From assembly GCA_021772055.1 (NCBI GenBank), contig JAETNR010000007.1:1-64000 (forward strand): a DNA stretch of 64,000 nucleotides, written 5' to 3'. Below are positions 45,533 through 54,316 of this stretch, in pieces; the first letter of the stretch is position 1, and each line of letters opens with the position of its first letter. A model generated the notes under the pieces. It was given only the letters and a program-made list of their open reading frames with translations. It was not told the DNA's origin and searched no databases. This stretch comes from Blautia sp. GTDB lineage: Bacteria > Bacillota > Clostridia > Lachnospirales > Lachnospiraceae. Position numbers and translations under genes: made by a program.

Positions 45533-47308
45533 ATGAGAAAATTGATGACTGGCGATGAAGCCGTTGCCAGAGGGGCATTTGAAGCTGGAGTTACTTATGC
45601 GTCTGCATATCCCGGAACTCCCAGCACAGAGATTCTTGAGAATCTGGCTACATATAAAGAGATTTATGCAGAGTGGGCGCCCAATGAGAAGGTTGCCATG
45701 GAATCCGCCATCGGAGCATCTGTTGCGGGCGAGCGCAGCATGGTATCCATGAAACACGTGGGAATGAATGTGGCTGCGGATCCTATGTTTACCTGGGCTT
45801 ATATGGGAGTGAATGGCGGCAATGTGATCGTCACGGCAGACGAACCCGGCATGTTTTCCTCACAGAACGAGCAGGACAACCGGAATTATGCAAAAGCTGC
45901 CAAGATCGCCATGCTGGAGCCTTCCGACAGCCAGGAATGTATTGATATGGTAAAAGCAGCTTATGAGCTTGGGGAAGAATACGACACTCCCTTTATCATC
46001 CGTATGACCACCCGTGTCTGCCATTCCAAATCCATCGTGGAACTGAAAGACAGAGCGGAAGTCCAGCCAAAAGAGTGGAAGAAGAATCCTGCAAAATATG
46101 TATGTCTTCCTGCAATTGCCAGAAACCTCCGCGTGAAACTTCAGGAGCGGATGGAAAAGCTGGCTGCATACAGTGAAACCAGCCCCTTTAACCGTGCAGA
46201 GATGGGCGATACCAAAATCGGCATTATCGCATCCGGTATCTGCTACTATTATGCAAAAGAAGTCTTCGGAGATCAGGCTTCTTACTTAAAACTCGGCTTT
46301 ACCAATCCTCTTCCTGCAAATCTCATCAAAGACTTCTGCAGCAAGGTAGAAAAGGTCTATGTTCTGGAAGAGAATGACCCATATATCGAAGAATTTGTAA
46401 AACAGCAGGGATGTAAATGCATCGGGAAGGATCTTTTCCCTGCATATGGCGAGATGACTCCGGATGTGATCCGCGCCTGTGTGACCGGAACTGCCAATAA
46501 GACCATGGAATTTGATAAAACCAAGCTGATCGGACGTGCTCCTACCTTCTGCGCAGGCTGCCCTCACAGAGGACTGTTTTACCGCTTAGGGAAACGCAAG
46601 GACATTATGATCAGCGGTGACATCGGCTGCTATACCCTTGCGGCAGGAAAACCGTATAATGCCATGGATTCCACCGTATGTATGGGAGCCAGCATCAGCC
46701 TTGGACATGGTGCACAGAAGGCCTTCCAGGCACAGGGCTTAAGCCGCAGAGTGGTAACGGTACTGGGAGACTCCACATTCTTCCATACAGGCATCAACTC
46801 CCTCATCAATACAGTTTATAATAAGAGCAACACGGTCAATATTATCCTGGATAACCGTATTACAGGCATGACCGGACACCAGAATAACCCGGGAACAGGT
46901 TATACGGCCAAAGGAGAAGAGACCACGCTCATAAAGATCGAGGATGTGGTAAGAGCCATCGGCATGAAGCATGTGTATGTCATTGACCCCAATAACCTGC
47001 AGGAGGTAGACGATACTTTGGACAAATGCCTTGCGCTGGACGAGCCGTCTGTGATCATTACCCGCTGGCCATGCGCCCTGAAGAAATTCTCCAGGGAAGA
47101 CAAGGAAGAATTTGACAATCTCTTTACTACAAAGAATAAGGTAGACCCGGAAAAATGTGTAGGCTGCAGGCTTTGTCTGAAAGCAGGCTGCCCGGCAATG
47201 TTTTATGATAAAGAAAATAAAAAAGTTACCATCAATCGTGCCCAGTGCGTAGGCTGTGATGTCTGTACACAGGTTTGCCCGAAAGATGCCATCGTGAAGG
47301 AGGATTAA
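45533..47308 (+). CDS. iorA: indolepyruvate:ferredoxin oxidoreductase subunit alpha
   Basis: 591 residues after AGAGGAGG. Oxidatively decarboxylates aryl pyruvates to aryl-acetyl-CoA while reducing ferredoxin. The pyrimidine domain is N-terminal (GVTYASAYPGTPSTEI). The thiamine-diphosphate-binding part has GDIGCYTLA and GDSTFFHTGINSLINTVYN. The C-terminal ferredoxin domain has two 4Fe-4S motifs, CVGCRLCLKAGCPA and CVGCDVCTQVCP. Oxygen-sensitive and cytoplasmic. iorB starts 4 bases after the stop. Confidence 0.95.
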   Translation: MRKLMTGDEAVARGAFEAGVTYASAYPGTPSTEILENLATYKEIYAEWAPNEKVAMESAIGASVAGERSMVSMKHVGMNVAADPMFTWAYMGVNGGNVIVTADEPGMFSSQNEQDNRNYAKAAKIAMLEPSDSQECIDMVKAAYELGEEYDTPFIIRMTTRVCHSKSIVELKDRAEVQPKEWKKNPAKYVCLPAIARNLRVKLQERMEKLAAYSETSPFNRAEMGDTKIGIIASGICYYYAKEVFGDQASYLKLGFTNPLPANLIKDFCSKVEKVYVLEENDPYIEEFVKQQGCKCIGKDLFPAYGEMTPDVIRACVTGTANKTMEFDKTKLIGRAPTFCAGCPHRGLFYRLGKRKDIMISGDIGCYTLAAGKPYNAMDSTVCMGASISLGHGAQKAFQAQGLSRRVVTVLGDSTFFHTGINSLINTVYNKSNTVNIILDNRITGMTGHQNNPGTGYTAKGEETTLIKIEDVVRAIGMKHVYVIDPNNLQEVDDTLDKCLALDEPSVIITRWPCALKKFSREDKEEFDNLFTTKNKVDPEKCVGCRLCLKAGCPAMFYDKENKKVTINRAQCVGCDVCTQVCPKDAIVKED

Positions 47309-47312
47309 TCCT

Positions 47313-47885
47313 ATGACAAAAAGCATTTTATTAGTAGGTGTGGGCGGTCAGGGGACCATCCTTGCCAGCAAGATTTTAACAAACGGGCTTATGGAAGCCG
47401 GATATGATGTAAAAATGAGCGAGATCCACGGCATGTCCCAGCGGGGAGGCAGTGTTTCCTCACAGGTACGCTATGGAGAAAAGGTGATGTCTCCGGTCAT
47501 TGAGAAGGGCAAAGCAGACATTGTAGTTTCTTTCGAAAAAATGGAAGCGCTCCGTGCCCTGGATTATCTGAAAGAGGATGGAACCCTGGTAGTCAATAAT
47601 GAAGAGATTCCTTCCATGTCCGTCATCACAGGAGAGGAAGAATATCCGGATGATGTACTGGAGGAAATCGAGAAGCATGTAAAGGCAAAGGTAGTGGATG
47701 CAACTCGTCTTGCAGGAGAACTGGGGAATGTAAAAGCTGCCAATATCATCCTCCTGGGGACGATTATCAAAGCCATGGGACTGGAGCATATCAACTGGGA
47801 CGAGATCCTGAAAGCGAATATCAAATCTCAGTTTTTGGAGTTAAACAAAAAAGCATTGAAAGTCGGAATGGAGGCTGTTGAATAA
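47313..47885 (+). CDS. iorB: indolepyruvate:ferredoxin oxidoreductase subunit beta
   Basis: 190 residues, start after AAGGAGG that lies in the end of iorA. The gamma-type domain has LLVGVGGQGTILASKIL and MSEIHGMSQRGGSVSSQVRYG, which bind CoA and complete the active site. It forms the alpha2beta2 enzyme with IorA. Confidence 0.94.
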   Translation: MTKSILLVGVGGQGTILASKILTNGLMEAGYDVKMSEIHGMSQRGGSVSSQVRYGEKVMSPVIEKGKADIVVSFEKMEALRALDYLKEDGTLVVNNEEIPSMSVITGEEEYPDDVLEEIEKHVKAKVVDATRLAGELGNVKAANIILLGTIIKAMGLEHINWDEILKANIKSQFLELNKKALKVGMEAVE

Positions 47886-47911
47886 GTCAGCCGGAAGAGA
47901 GGGAAAGAGTA

Positions 47912-49396
47912 TTGAGAGAGCGTGAAAAATTTGGTTCTAGGCTGGGCTTTATTTTAGTTTCCGCCGGATGCGCCATTGGAATCGGGAATGTGTGGAAATT
48001 TCCTTACATGACAGGGAAAAACGGAGGAGCGGCATTTATCCTGATCTACCTGGCTTTCCTGGTAATTCTGGGCCTGCCTATCCTGGTGTGTGAATTTGCC
48101 GTAGGCCGTGCCAGCCGTCAAAGTACAGCAAAGGCATTCCATACCCTGGAGCCGAAAGGTTCTAATTTCCATAATTACAGTTATATGGGTATGATTGGCA
48201 ATTATATGCTGATGATGTTTTATACTATGGTAGCCGGATGGATGATGTATTACTGTTATGCCATGGCCACCGGAGAACTGAAAGGGGCATCCTCAGATCA
48301 GGTGAAAGATTTTTTCGGCAGCCTGCAGAAATCGCCGGGAACTATGACCTTCTGGATGGCTGCAGCAGTGCTGCTGTCCTTTGGTATTTGCTCCATGGGG
48401 CTTCAGAAGGGTGTGGAACGTATTACAAAGGTGATGATGATCTGCCTTCTGCTTTTGATTATCGTTCTGGCAGTGCATTCTGTCAGATTGGAGGGTGCAT
48501 TGGAGGGCGTAAAATTTTATCTGATTCCCAATCTGGATAATATGAAAGAGGTGGGCATTGGAAACGTAACCTTTGGAGCCATGTCCCAGGCATTTTTTAC
48601 ACTGAGTCTTGGAATCGGAGCAATGACCATCTTCGGCAGCTATCTTGGAAAAGAGCATACCCTTGCCGGAGAATCCGTCCATATCCTGATTCTGGATACC
48701 TTTGTGGCGCTGATGGCGGGAATGATCATCATCCCGGCATGCTTTGCTTTCGGCGTTGAGCCGGATGCAGGTCCTGGGCTGGTATTTATTACTTTGCCGA
48801 ATGTATTTAATCAGATGACAGGGGGGAGGATCTGGGGCGCGCTGTTCTTCCTGTTTATGTCCTTTGCAGCATTGTCTACGGTAATTGCCGTATTTGAAAA
48901 TATTCTGTCCTTTGCCATGGATTTATGGGGATGGAGTAGGAAAAAGGCAGTGATGGTGAACATTGTGCTTGTAATCATTCTGTCCATGCCTGCTGTGCTG
49001 GGATTCAATCTCTGGTCCGGCTTTCAGCCGCTGGGACCGGGAAGCAACATTATGGATCTGGAGGACTTTATTGTATCCAATAATATCCTGCCGCTGGGCT
49101 CTGTGGTTTTCGTGCTGTTCTGTGCAGCGAAAAACGGATGGGGATGGGAGTCCTTCCTTAAGGAAGCCAACACAGGAGCCGGAATGAAATTTCCAAAAGG
49201 AATCAGGATTTATATGTTTGCTGTGATTCCGGCTGTGGTTGCTGTTATCTACCTGAAGGGTTATTATGACATGTTCAGCCCCAAGGGAATGCAGTACCTG
49301 ATTCCATGGATGATCGTGGGTGTCCTGATGCTGGCCCTTGTGGGATGGATTGCCTTTGGCGGAAGAAAGAGAAAAGAAAAGGAGCGAGAGCTATGA
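47912..49396 (+). CDS. neurotransmitter:sodium symporter (NSS/SNF) family transporter
   Basis: 494 residues from a TTG at 47912, preceded by GAGAGGGA; an in-frame stop lies 33 bases upstream, so no longer start exists. TM1 has the NSS signature FILVSAGCAIGIGNVWKFPYMTG with its unwound sodium/substrate site; about 11-12 membrane helices follow. Bacterial members (LeuT, TnaT, MhsT) import hydrophobic or aromatic amino acids with Na+. Between iorB and an aminotransferase, aromatic amino acid uptake is the best guess. The stop overlaps the next ATG. Confidence 0.9.
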   Translation: MREREKFGSRLGFILVSAGCAIGIGNVWKFPYMTGKNGGAAFILIYLAFLVILGLPILVCEFAVGRASRQSTAKAFHTLEPKGSNFHNYSYMGMIGNYMLMMFYTMVAGWMMYYCYAMATGELKGASSDQVKDFFGSLQKSPGTMTFWMAAAVLLSFGICSMGLQKGVERITKVMMICLLLLIIVLAVHSVRLEGALEGVKFYLIPNLDNMKEVGIGNVTFGAMSQAFFTLSLGIGAMTIFGSYLGKEHTLAGESVHILILDTFVALMAGMIIIPACFAFGVEPDAGPGLVFITLPNVFNQMTGGRIWGALFFLFMSFAALSTVIAVFENILSFAMDLWGWSRKKAVMVNIVLVIILSMPAVLGFNLWSGFQPLGPGSNIMDLEDFIVSNNILPLGSVVFVLFCAAKNGWGWESFLKEANTGAGMKFPKGIRIYMFAVIPAVVAVIYLKGYYDMFSPKGMQYLIPWMIVGVLMLALVGWIAFGGRKRKEKEREL

Positions 49397-50580
49397 TTTC
49401 AGAGAAAATGAAGCCGTTTGTGCAGAATAATTCAGCCATTCGTATGATGTTTGAAGAGGGAAACCGTCTGAGAGCCATCTATGGTGCGGATAAGGTGTAC
49501 GATTTCAGCCTTGGAAATCCCAGCGTTCCTGCACCGGATTGTGTAAGAGAGGCGATCATCGAACTTGTAAACAAAGAGGAGCCTACCGTACTGCATGGTT
49601 ATATGAGCAATGCCGGATTTGAAGATGTGAGGGAAGCCATTGCAAAGTCCCTGAACCGCCGTTTTGGGACTGCATTTTCTGCAAAGAACCTGATTATGAC
49701 GGTAGGTGCTGCAAGCGGCTTGAATGTGGTTCTGAAAACAATCCTGAATCCGGGGGAGGAAGTGATCGTGTTTGCACCCTATTTCCTGGAGTATGGTGCA
49801 TATGTGAAAAATTATGACGGCAAACTTGTGGAAATCACTCCGGATACAACGACTTTCCAGCCGAATCTGGAGGAACTGGAAGCGAAGATTACCGCAAAAA
49901 CAAGAGCTGTGATCGTAAATACGCCTCATAACCCTACAGGTGTTGTTTATTCTGAGGAAACCATCCGGAATCTGGCAGCGATCCTTGAAAAGAAGCAGGG
50001 GGAGTTTGGCAGCGTGATCTACCTGATCTCCGATGAGCCTTATCGGGAGCTGGCCTATGACGGTGTGGAAGTGCCGTTTCTCACAAAATATTATAAAAAT
50101 ACGTTTGTGGGATACTCCTACAGCAAATCCCTGTCACTTCCGGGGGAACGTATCGGATACGTGGTAATTCCTGACGAGCTTGAGGACAGCGAAACCGTAA
50201 TCACAGCCGCAGCCATTGCCAACCGTATCCTTGGAAGCGTCAATGCGCCGTCCCTGATGCAGAAGGTGATCATGAAGTGCGTGGATGCCGAGGTGGACGT
50301 AGCTGCTTACGACAGAAACCGTATCGCACTGTACAATGGTCTGAAAGAATGCGGATTTGAGTGCATTAAACCCCAGGGAGCATTTTACCTTTTTGTAAAA
50401 TCTCCGGTAGCTGACGAGAAGGAATTCTGTGAGGCAGGAAAGAAATATAATATCCTCATGGTACCGGGCAGTTCCTTCGCATGCCCGGGATATGTAAGGC
50501 TTGCTTACTGTGTTTCCTATGAGACGATTATGAACTCTCTTCCGGAATTCAAGAAGCTGGCGGCAGAGTACGGATTATAA
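49393..50580 (+). CDS. class I PLP aminotransferase, probably aromatic amino acid
   Basis: 395 residues from the ATG at 49393, overlapping the symporter stop as ATGA, with AAGGAGCGAG upstream. Lys245 in YSYSKSLSLPGERIGY binds PLP; IVNTPHNPTG and ISDEPYREL contact the cofactor. The operon partners (aryl-pyruvate oxidoreductase, amino acid symporter) indicate that it converts aromatic amino acids to aryl pyruvates. Substrate assigned by context. Confidence 0.9.
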   Translation: MISEKMKPFVQNNSAIRMMFEEGNRLRAIYGADKVYDFSLGNPSVPAPDCVREAIIELVNKEEPTVLHGYMSNAGFEDVREAIAKSLNRRFGTAFSAKNLIMTVGAASGLNVVLKTILNPGEEVIVFAPYFLEYGAYVKNYDGKLVEITPDTTTFQPNLEELEAKITAKTRAVIVNTPHNPTGVVYSEETIRNLAAILEKKQGEFGSVIYLISDEPYRELAYDGVEVPFLTKYYKNTFVGYSYSKSLSLPGERIGYVVIPDELEDSETVITAAAIANRILGSVNAPSLMQKVIMKCVDAEVDVAAYDRNRIALYNGLKECGFECIKPQGAFYLFVKSPVADEKEFCEAGKKYNILMVPGSSFACPGYVRLAYCVSYETIMNSLPEFKKLAAEYGL

Positions 50581-50589
50581 TAAGAGTAA

Positions 50590-51366
50590 TTGGGCAAGGC
50601 TGCGCGTAATCCAGAAAAATGGATACCGGGAGCATACGTTAAAATTGGTTATTTTGAATCGGATTCCGAGCTGCGGTATCAAGATGAAATTCATGGTTCT
50701 TTAATATCACAGGCAGATCGGGTAGTTGATCTCATTTTTACAAAATATCTGAAAGCTGATATTTCTTATCAAGGAGTAACGAGAGTAGAAACCTACCCTT
50801 TCCCGAAAGATGCAATTAGAGAAGCTGTTTTCAATGCTATCGCACACAAATTCTATGGCGCATTGATACCAATTCAAATCAGTGTGTATGCGGATAAGAT
50901 TTACATTGCGAACGATTGCATTTTTCCGGAAGATTGGACGATAGATGATCTGATGGGGAAGCATCGATCAAGACCGTATAATCCTTTAATTGCCAATACA
51001 TTTTTTAGGGCTGGTTTTATCGAGGCATGGGGACGTGGAATTGAGAAAATTAAAGATAGCTGTAAGAAAGCTGGAAATCCTATGCCGGAATATACGATTA
51101 AACGTGAGGATATTATGGTTATGTTCAAGAGCTTGGTTAGTGATACTAACCAAGATACTGACCAAGCTAACCAAGATGGCGATAATTCCGTTGGCACATG
51201 TATTTTGAAAGTAATTCAAGAGAATCCAACATTGTCCCAGAAAAAAATTGCGGAAGTTATTGGAGAAAAGTACAGTACAGTAAAATATTATATGGAATCC
51301 ATGAAAAAATTTGGTATTATAAAAAGAGAAGGTTCCAGCCAAAAGGGAAAGTGGATTATTCTATAA
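50590..51366 (+). pseudogene. 5'-truncated AlbA/RecG-like ATP-binding protein
   Basis: The frame starts abruptly 10 bases after the aminotransferase stop, with no good start. It encodes the C-terminal half of the AlbA_2 (Schlafen)/'RecG-like' regulator family: TYPFPKDAIREAVFNAIAHK (HATPase_c_4 domain), FRAGFIEAWGRGIEKI, then a winged helix (LSQKKIAEVIGEKYSTVKYY) and the end. The N-terminal DNA-binding domain, normally ~200 residues, is missing. AT-rich codon use differs from the neighbours, which suggests acquired DNA. It might still yield a 258-residue protein from a TTG. Confidence 0.65.
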
Positions 51367-51402
51367 CTATATTTCTTCAAACAATTTTACAAAGATATTA
51401 CG

Positions 51403-51510
51403 CTATTGATACAGCCGGTCCATAAATTCTTTTGGGCTGGCTGCTCTTTCTTTGACAGCCCGTTTTCTCTGCAATGCTTCTTTCTTAAACGTTTCAAAAA
51501 CATCCGGCAT
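51403..51510 (-). CDS. possible 35-codon remnant or small gene
   Basis: A minus-strand frame opens after a TGA and holds an ATG at 51510, then a very basic, helical sequence (FKKEALQRKRAVKERAAS) ending in a TAG at 51403. Amino acid composition looks coding, but no ribosome binding site is visible. It may be the tail of a decayed gene in this foreign patch. Confidence 0.25.
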   Translation of the reverse strand: MPDVFETFKKEALQRKRAVKERAASPKEFMDRLYQ

Positions 51511-51600
51511 TTTTTCCGGCCGGCTAGCTGGGAAGCCTTTTCACACCTTGTGAATGCAACGAATCTTCATGAAACAGCCCTAAAAATCCCAAAATGCGGG

Positions 51601-51628
51601 TTTACAAACCAGGGAAATTATGCTACTA
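51601..51628 (+). promoter_or_regulatory. promoter of the metG leader
   Basis: TTTACA (51601-51606), 16-base spacer, extended -10 TG-C-TACTAT (51623-51628). Confidence 0.6.
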
Positions 51629-51635
51629 TTTCATC

Positions 51636-51984
51636 ATAACGTAGGAAAAACCTGCATAAAGAGAAAAACTCGTGGAAGAAGAGAGTACATGTGCATACCG
51701 CATTACAGAGAAATCCCCGGTGGAACCATAGTTCCCAGGCTGAGAGGGATATGTATGGAGCAGATGGAAGATGGCTTCGGAGAGGTGCAGCTGAAGGCAT
51801 AGTAGGCTGCGACAGGGCCGCCTGTTACAGCGGAAGGGTATCAAGAACTTTTGCATTTGCAGAGGGATTCGTACCTGATAAGGTTCCTGGTGCAGTGATG
51901 CACGAACCGCGAGGCAGGAATGAACAGAAGTGGTAACACGGGTTTTGCTCGTCTTCTCTGGATTGACAGAGGAGGCGTTTTTTT
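51636..51984 (+). promoter_or_regulatory. T-box riboswitch leader controlling metG
   Basis: A ~350-base leader runs from the promoter to metG. Near its end AGAAGTGGTAACACGGG (51927-51943) is a variant of the T-box antiterminator motif, including the UGGU that pairs with the ACCA end of tRNA. It is followed by a terminator hairpin (51950-51960 with 51967-51977) and seven T's. GAGAGTACATG near 51685 resembles the stem I region. The gene after it is methionyl-tRNA synthetase, so the specifier should be AUG, although I cannot place the loop with certainty. Confidence 0.75.
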
Positions 51985-52004
51985 ATCAAAGGAGGAATAG
52001 AACA

Positions 52005-53963
52005 ATGGAAAAGCAGAAGTATTATATTACCACTGCCATTGCTTACACATCCGGTAAACCGCATATCGGAAATACCTATGAGGTCGTGCTGGCAGATGCG
52101 ATCGCACGTTATAAGAGACAGCAGGGATATGATGTCTTTTTCCAGACCGGAACAGACGAGCATGGACAGAAAATCGAGCAGAAAGCAGCAGAGGCAGGCA
52201 TTACGCCAAAAGAATTTGTGGACAATGTGGCAGGACAGATTAAGGGAATCTGGGATCTGATGAATACCTCTTATGACAAATTCATCCGTACCACAGATGC
52301 TGACCATGAGAAACAGGTACAGAAGATTTTCAAAAAAATGTATGCAAAAGGAGATATTTACAAAGGACATTACGAGGGAATGTACTGTACTCCCTGTGAG
52401 TCTTTCTTTACAGAGTCTCAGCTTGTGGACGGCAAATGCCCTGACTGCGGACGTCCCTGCGTTCCTGCAAAAGAGGAAGCTTACTTTTTTAGAATGAGCA
52501 AATATGCAGACCGCCTGATTGAGCATATCAACACACATCCGGAATTTATCCAGCCGGAATCCCGTAAGAATGAGATGATGAATAACTTCCTTCTTCCGGG
52601 GCTTCAGGATCTCTGTGTATCCAGAACTTCCTTTAAGTGGGGAATTCCGGTAGATTTTGACCCGAATCATGTGGTATATGTATGGCTTGACGCGCTGACC
52701 AACTATATCACCGGAATCGGGTATGACTGTGAAGGGGAAAGCACAGAGCAGTTTGCCAGAAACTGGCCTGCTGACCTGCACCTGATCGGAAAAGATATTA
52801 TCCGTTTCCATACGATTTACTGGCCGATCTTCCTGATGTCTCTGGATCTGCCTCTTCCCAAGCAGGTATTTGGCCATCCGTGGCTTCTGCAGGGCGATGG
52901 AAAGATGAGCAAATCCAAAGGAAACGTGCTTTATGCAGATGAACTGGTAGATTTCTTTGGGGTAGATGCAGTACGTTATTTTGTACTTCATGAAATGCCT
53001 TTTGAGAATGACGGTGTGATTACCTGGGAACTGATGGTGGAACGACTGAATTCCGAGCTTGCCAACACTCTTGGAAACCTGGTAAACCGTACCATTTCCA
53101 TGTCCAATAAATATTTTGGCGGTGTTGTGGAGAATAAGGGCGCAGAAGAACCGGTTGACGACGACCTGAAATCCTTTGTTCTGGAAGTTCCGGGCAAAGT
53201 AGCAGCCAAAATGGAAAAACTTCGTGTGGCAGATGCCATGACAGAGGTGTTCTCCCTGTTCAAACGCTGCAACAAATATATTGATGAGACAATGCCCTGG
53301 GCTTTGGCAAAGGATGAGACAAAACAGGATCGTCTTGCTACCGTACTTTACAATCTGGTGGAAAGTATCTGTATCGGCGCCACTCTTCTGGAATCCTTTA
53401 TGCCGGAAACTACAGAGAAGATTCTGGCACAGTTAAACGCAGAAAAGAGAAGCCTGGAAGAGCTGTCTTCCTTCGGCCTGTATCCCACAGGAAACAAAGT
53501 GATCGAAAACCCGGAGATCCTGTTTGCCCGTTTGAAATTGGAAGAGGTAATGGCAAAGGTTGCAGAGATTCATCCTCCTCTTGAGGAAAAGGAAGAACCG
53601 AAGGAAGAAGAAAATGTGATCGACATAGAGGCAAAGCCGGAAATTACTTTTGAGGATTTTGAAAAAATGCAGTTCCAGGTTGGGGAGATCATTGCTTGTG
53701 AGGCTGTGAAAAAATCCCGTAAGCTGCTTTGCTCCCAGGTGAAGATCGGAAGTCAGGTGCGCCAGATCGTATCAGGCATTAAATCCAGCTATTCTCCGGA
53801 AGAGATGGTGGGCAAAAAGGTTATGGTCCTGACAAACTTAAAACCTGCCAAGCTTGCCGGAATTTTAAGCGAAGGAATGATCCTCTGCGCAGAAGATGCA
53901 GAGGGGAACTTATCCCTTGTAACTCCGGAGAAGGATATGCCGGCCGGAGCGGAAATCTGCTGA
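52005..53963 (+). CDS. metG: methionyl-tRNA synthetase
   Basis: 652 residues from the ATG at 52005 after AAAGGAGG. Class I synthetase: TAIAYTSGKPHIGN contains the HIGH-type motif HIGN, KMSKSKGNVLY is the second signature, and the CTPCESFF/CPDCGRPC cysteines form the zinc knuckle. A linker rich in Glu/Lys (about 525-550) joins a C-terminal tRNA-binding OB-fold (EMAP/Trbp111 type), which makes the enzyme dimeric. Loads methionine on tRNA, including initiator tRNA. Confidence 0.97.
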   Translation: MEKQKYYITTAIAYTSGKPHIGNTYEVVLADAIARYKRQQGYDVFFQTGTDEHGQKIEQKAAEAGITPKEFVDNVAGQIKGIWDLMNTSYDKFIRTTDADHEKQVQKIFKKMYAKGDIYKGHYEGMYCTPCESFFTESQLVDGKCPDCGRPCVPAKEEAYFFRMSKYADRLIEHINTHPEFIQPESRKNEMMNNFLLPGLQDLCVSRTSFKWGIPVDFDPNHVVYVWLDALTNYITGIGYDCEGESTEQFARNWPADLHLIGKDIIRFHTIYWPIFLMSLDLPLPKQVFGHPWLLQGDGKMSKSKGNVLYADELVDFFGVDAVRYFVLHEMPFENDGVITWELMVERLNSELANTLGNLVNRTISMSNKYFGGVVENKGAEEPVDDDLKSFVLEVPGKVAAKMEKLRVADAMTEVFSLFKRCNKYIDETMPWALAKDETKQDRLATVLYNLVESICIGATLLESFMPETTEKILAQLNAEKRSLEELSSFGLYPTGNKVIENPEILFARLKLEEVMAKVAEIHPPLEEKEEPKEEENVIDIEAKPEITFEDFEKMQFQVGEIIACEAVKKSRKLLCSQVKIGSQVRQIVSGIKSSYSPEEMVGKKVMVLTNLKPAKLAGILSEGMILCAEDAEGNLSLVTPEKDMPAGAEIC

Positions 53964-53971
53964 TTTTTTGA

Positions 53972-54000
53972 TTGACAAAACTCCCGAAAGACCATATAGT
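53972..54000 (+). promoter_or_regulatory. promoter of the manganese riboswitch transcript
   Basis: TTGACA (53972-53977), 17-base spacer, TATAGT (53995-54000). The riboswitch begins within about 10 bases. Confidence 0.8.
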
Positions 54001-54003
54001 AGA

Positions 54004-54152
54004 TACTAATAAGAGGGAGTAGCTGGCACGCCGGTGTTTGCGATGTCGTCAATCTCGACAGAGAGGAAACCGCCTTTCTGTCCGTATCGTGATGAAACAG
54101 CGAGACTTTTATTGCATAGTTATCTGTATGCAGTAGAGGTCTCGCTTTTTTT
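54004..54152 (+). promoter_or_regulatory. yybP-ykoY (Mn2+) riboswitch with terminator
   Basis: The leader begins AATAAGAGGGAGTAGC and the aptamer closes with CAGCGAGACTTTTATT, the conserved ends of the yybP-ykoY class. AATAAGA pairs with TTTTATT to form the P1 helix. GCGAGAC (54100-54106) can instead pair with GTCTCGC (54139-54145), followed by seven T's, giving a terminator. Mn2+ binding should favour P1 and let transcription reach the P-type ATPase at 54317. Confidence 0.85.
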
Positions 54153-54316
54153 ATTGCTGGATGAGGCATTTTTGCTGCGGCGGTGAGCAGAAATTCTGTT
54201 GTATATGACAGCTCCGACGGGGAAAAATGGATATAGAGGATTTATGATAATGCGGACCGGACTTGTATGCAGAGAAAACCGTTACAAATCAAATACAATG
54301 AAGAAAGGGTGTTTCT

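Noticed and set aside
51825-52991. 388-codon minus-strand frame opposite metG and its leader
   Set aside because: It crosses the T-box leader and metG with no recognisable domain; shadow.
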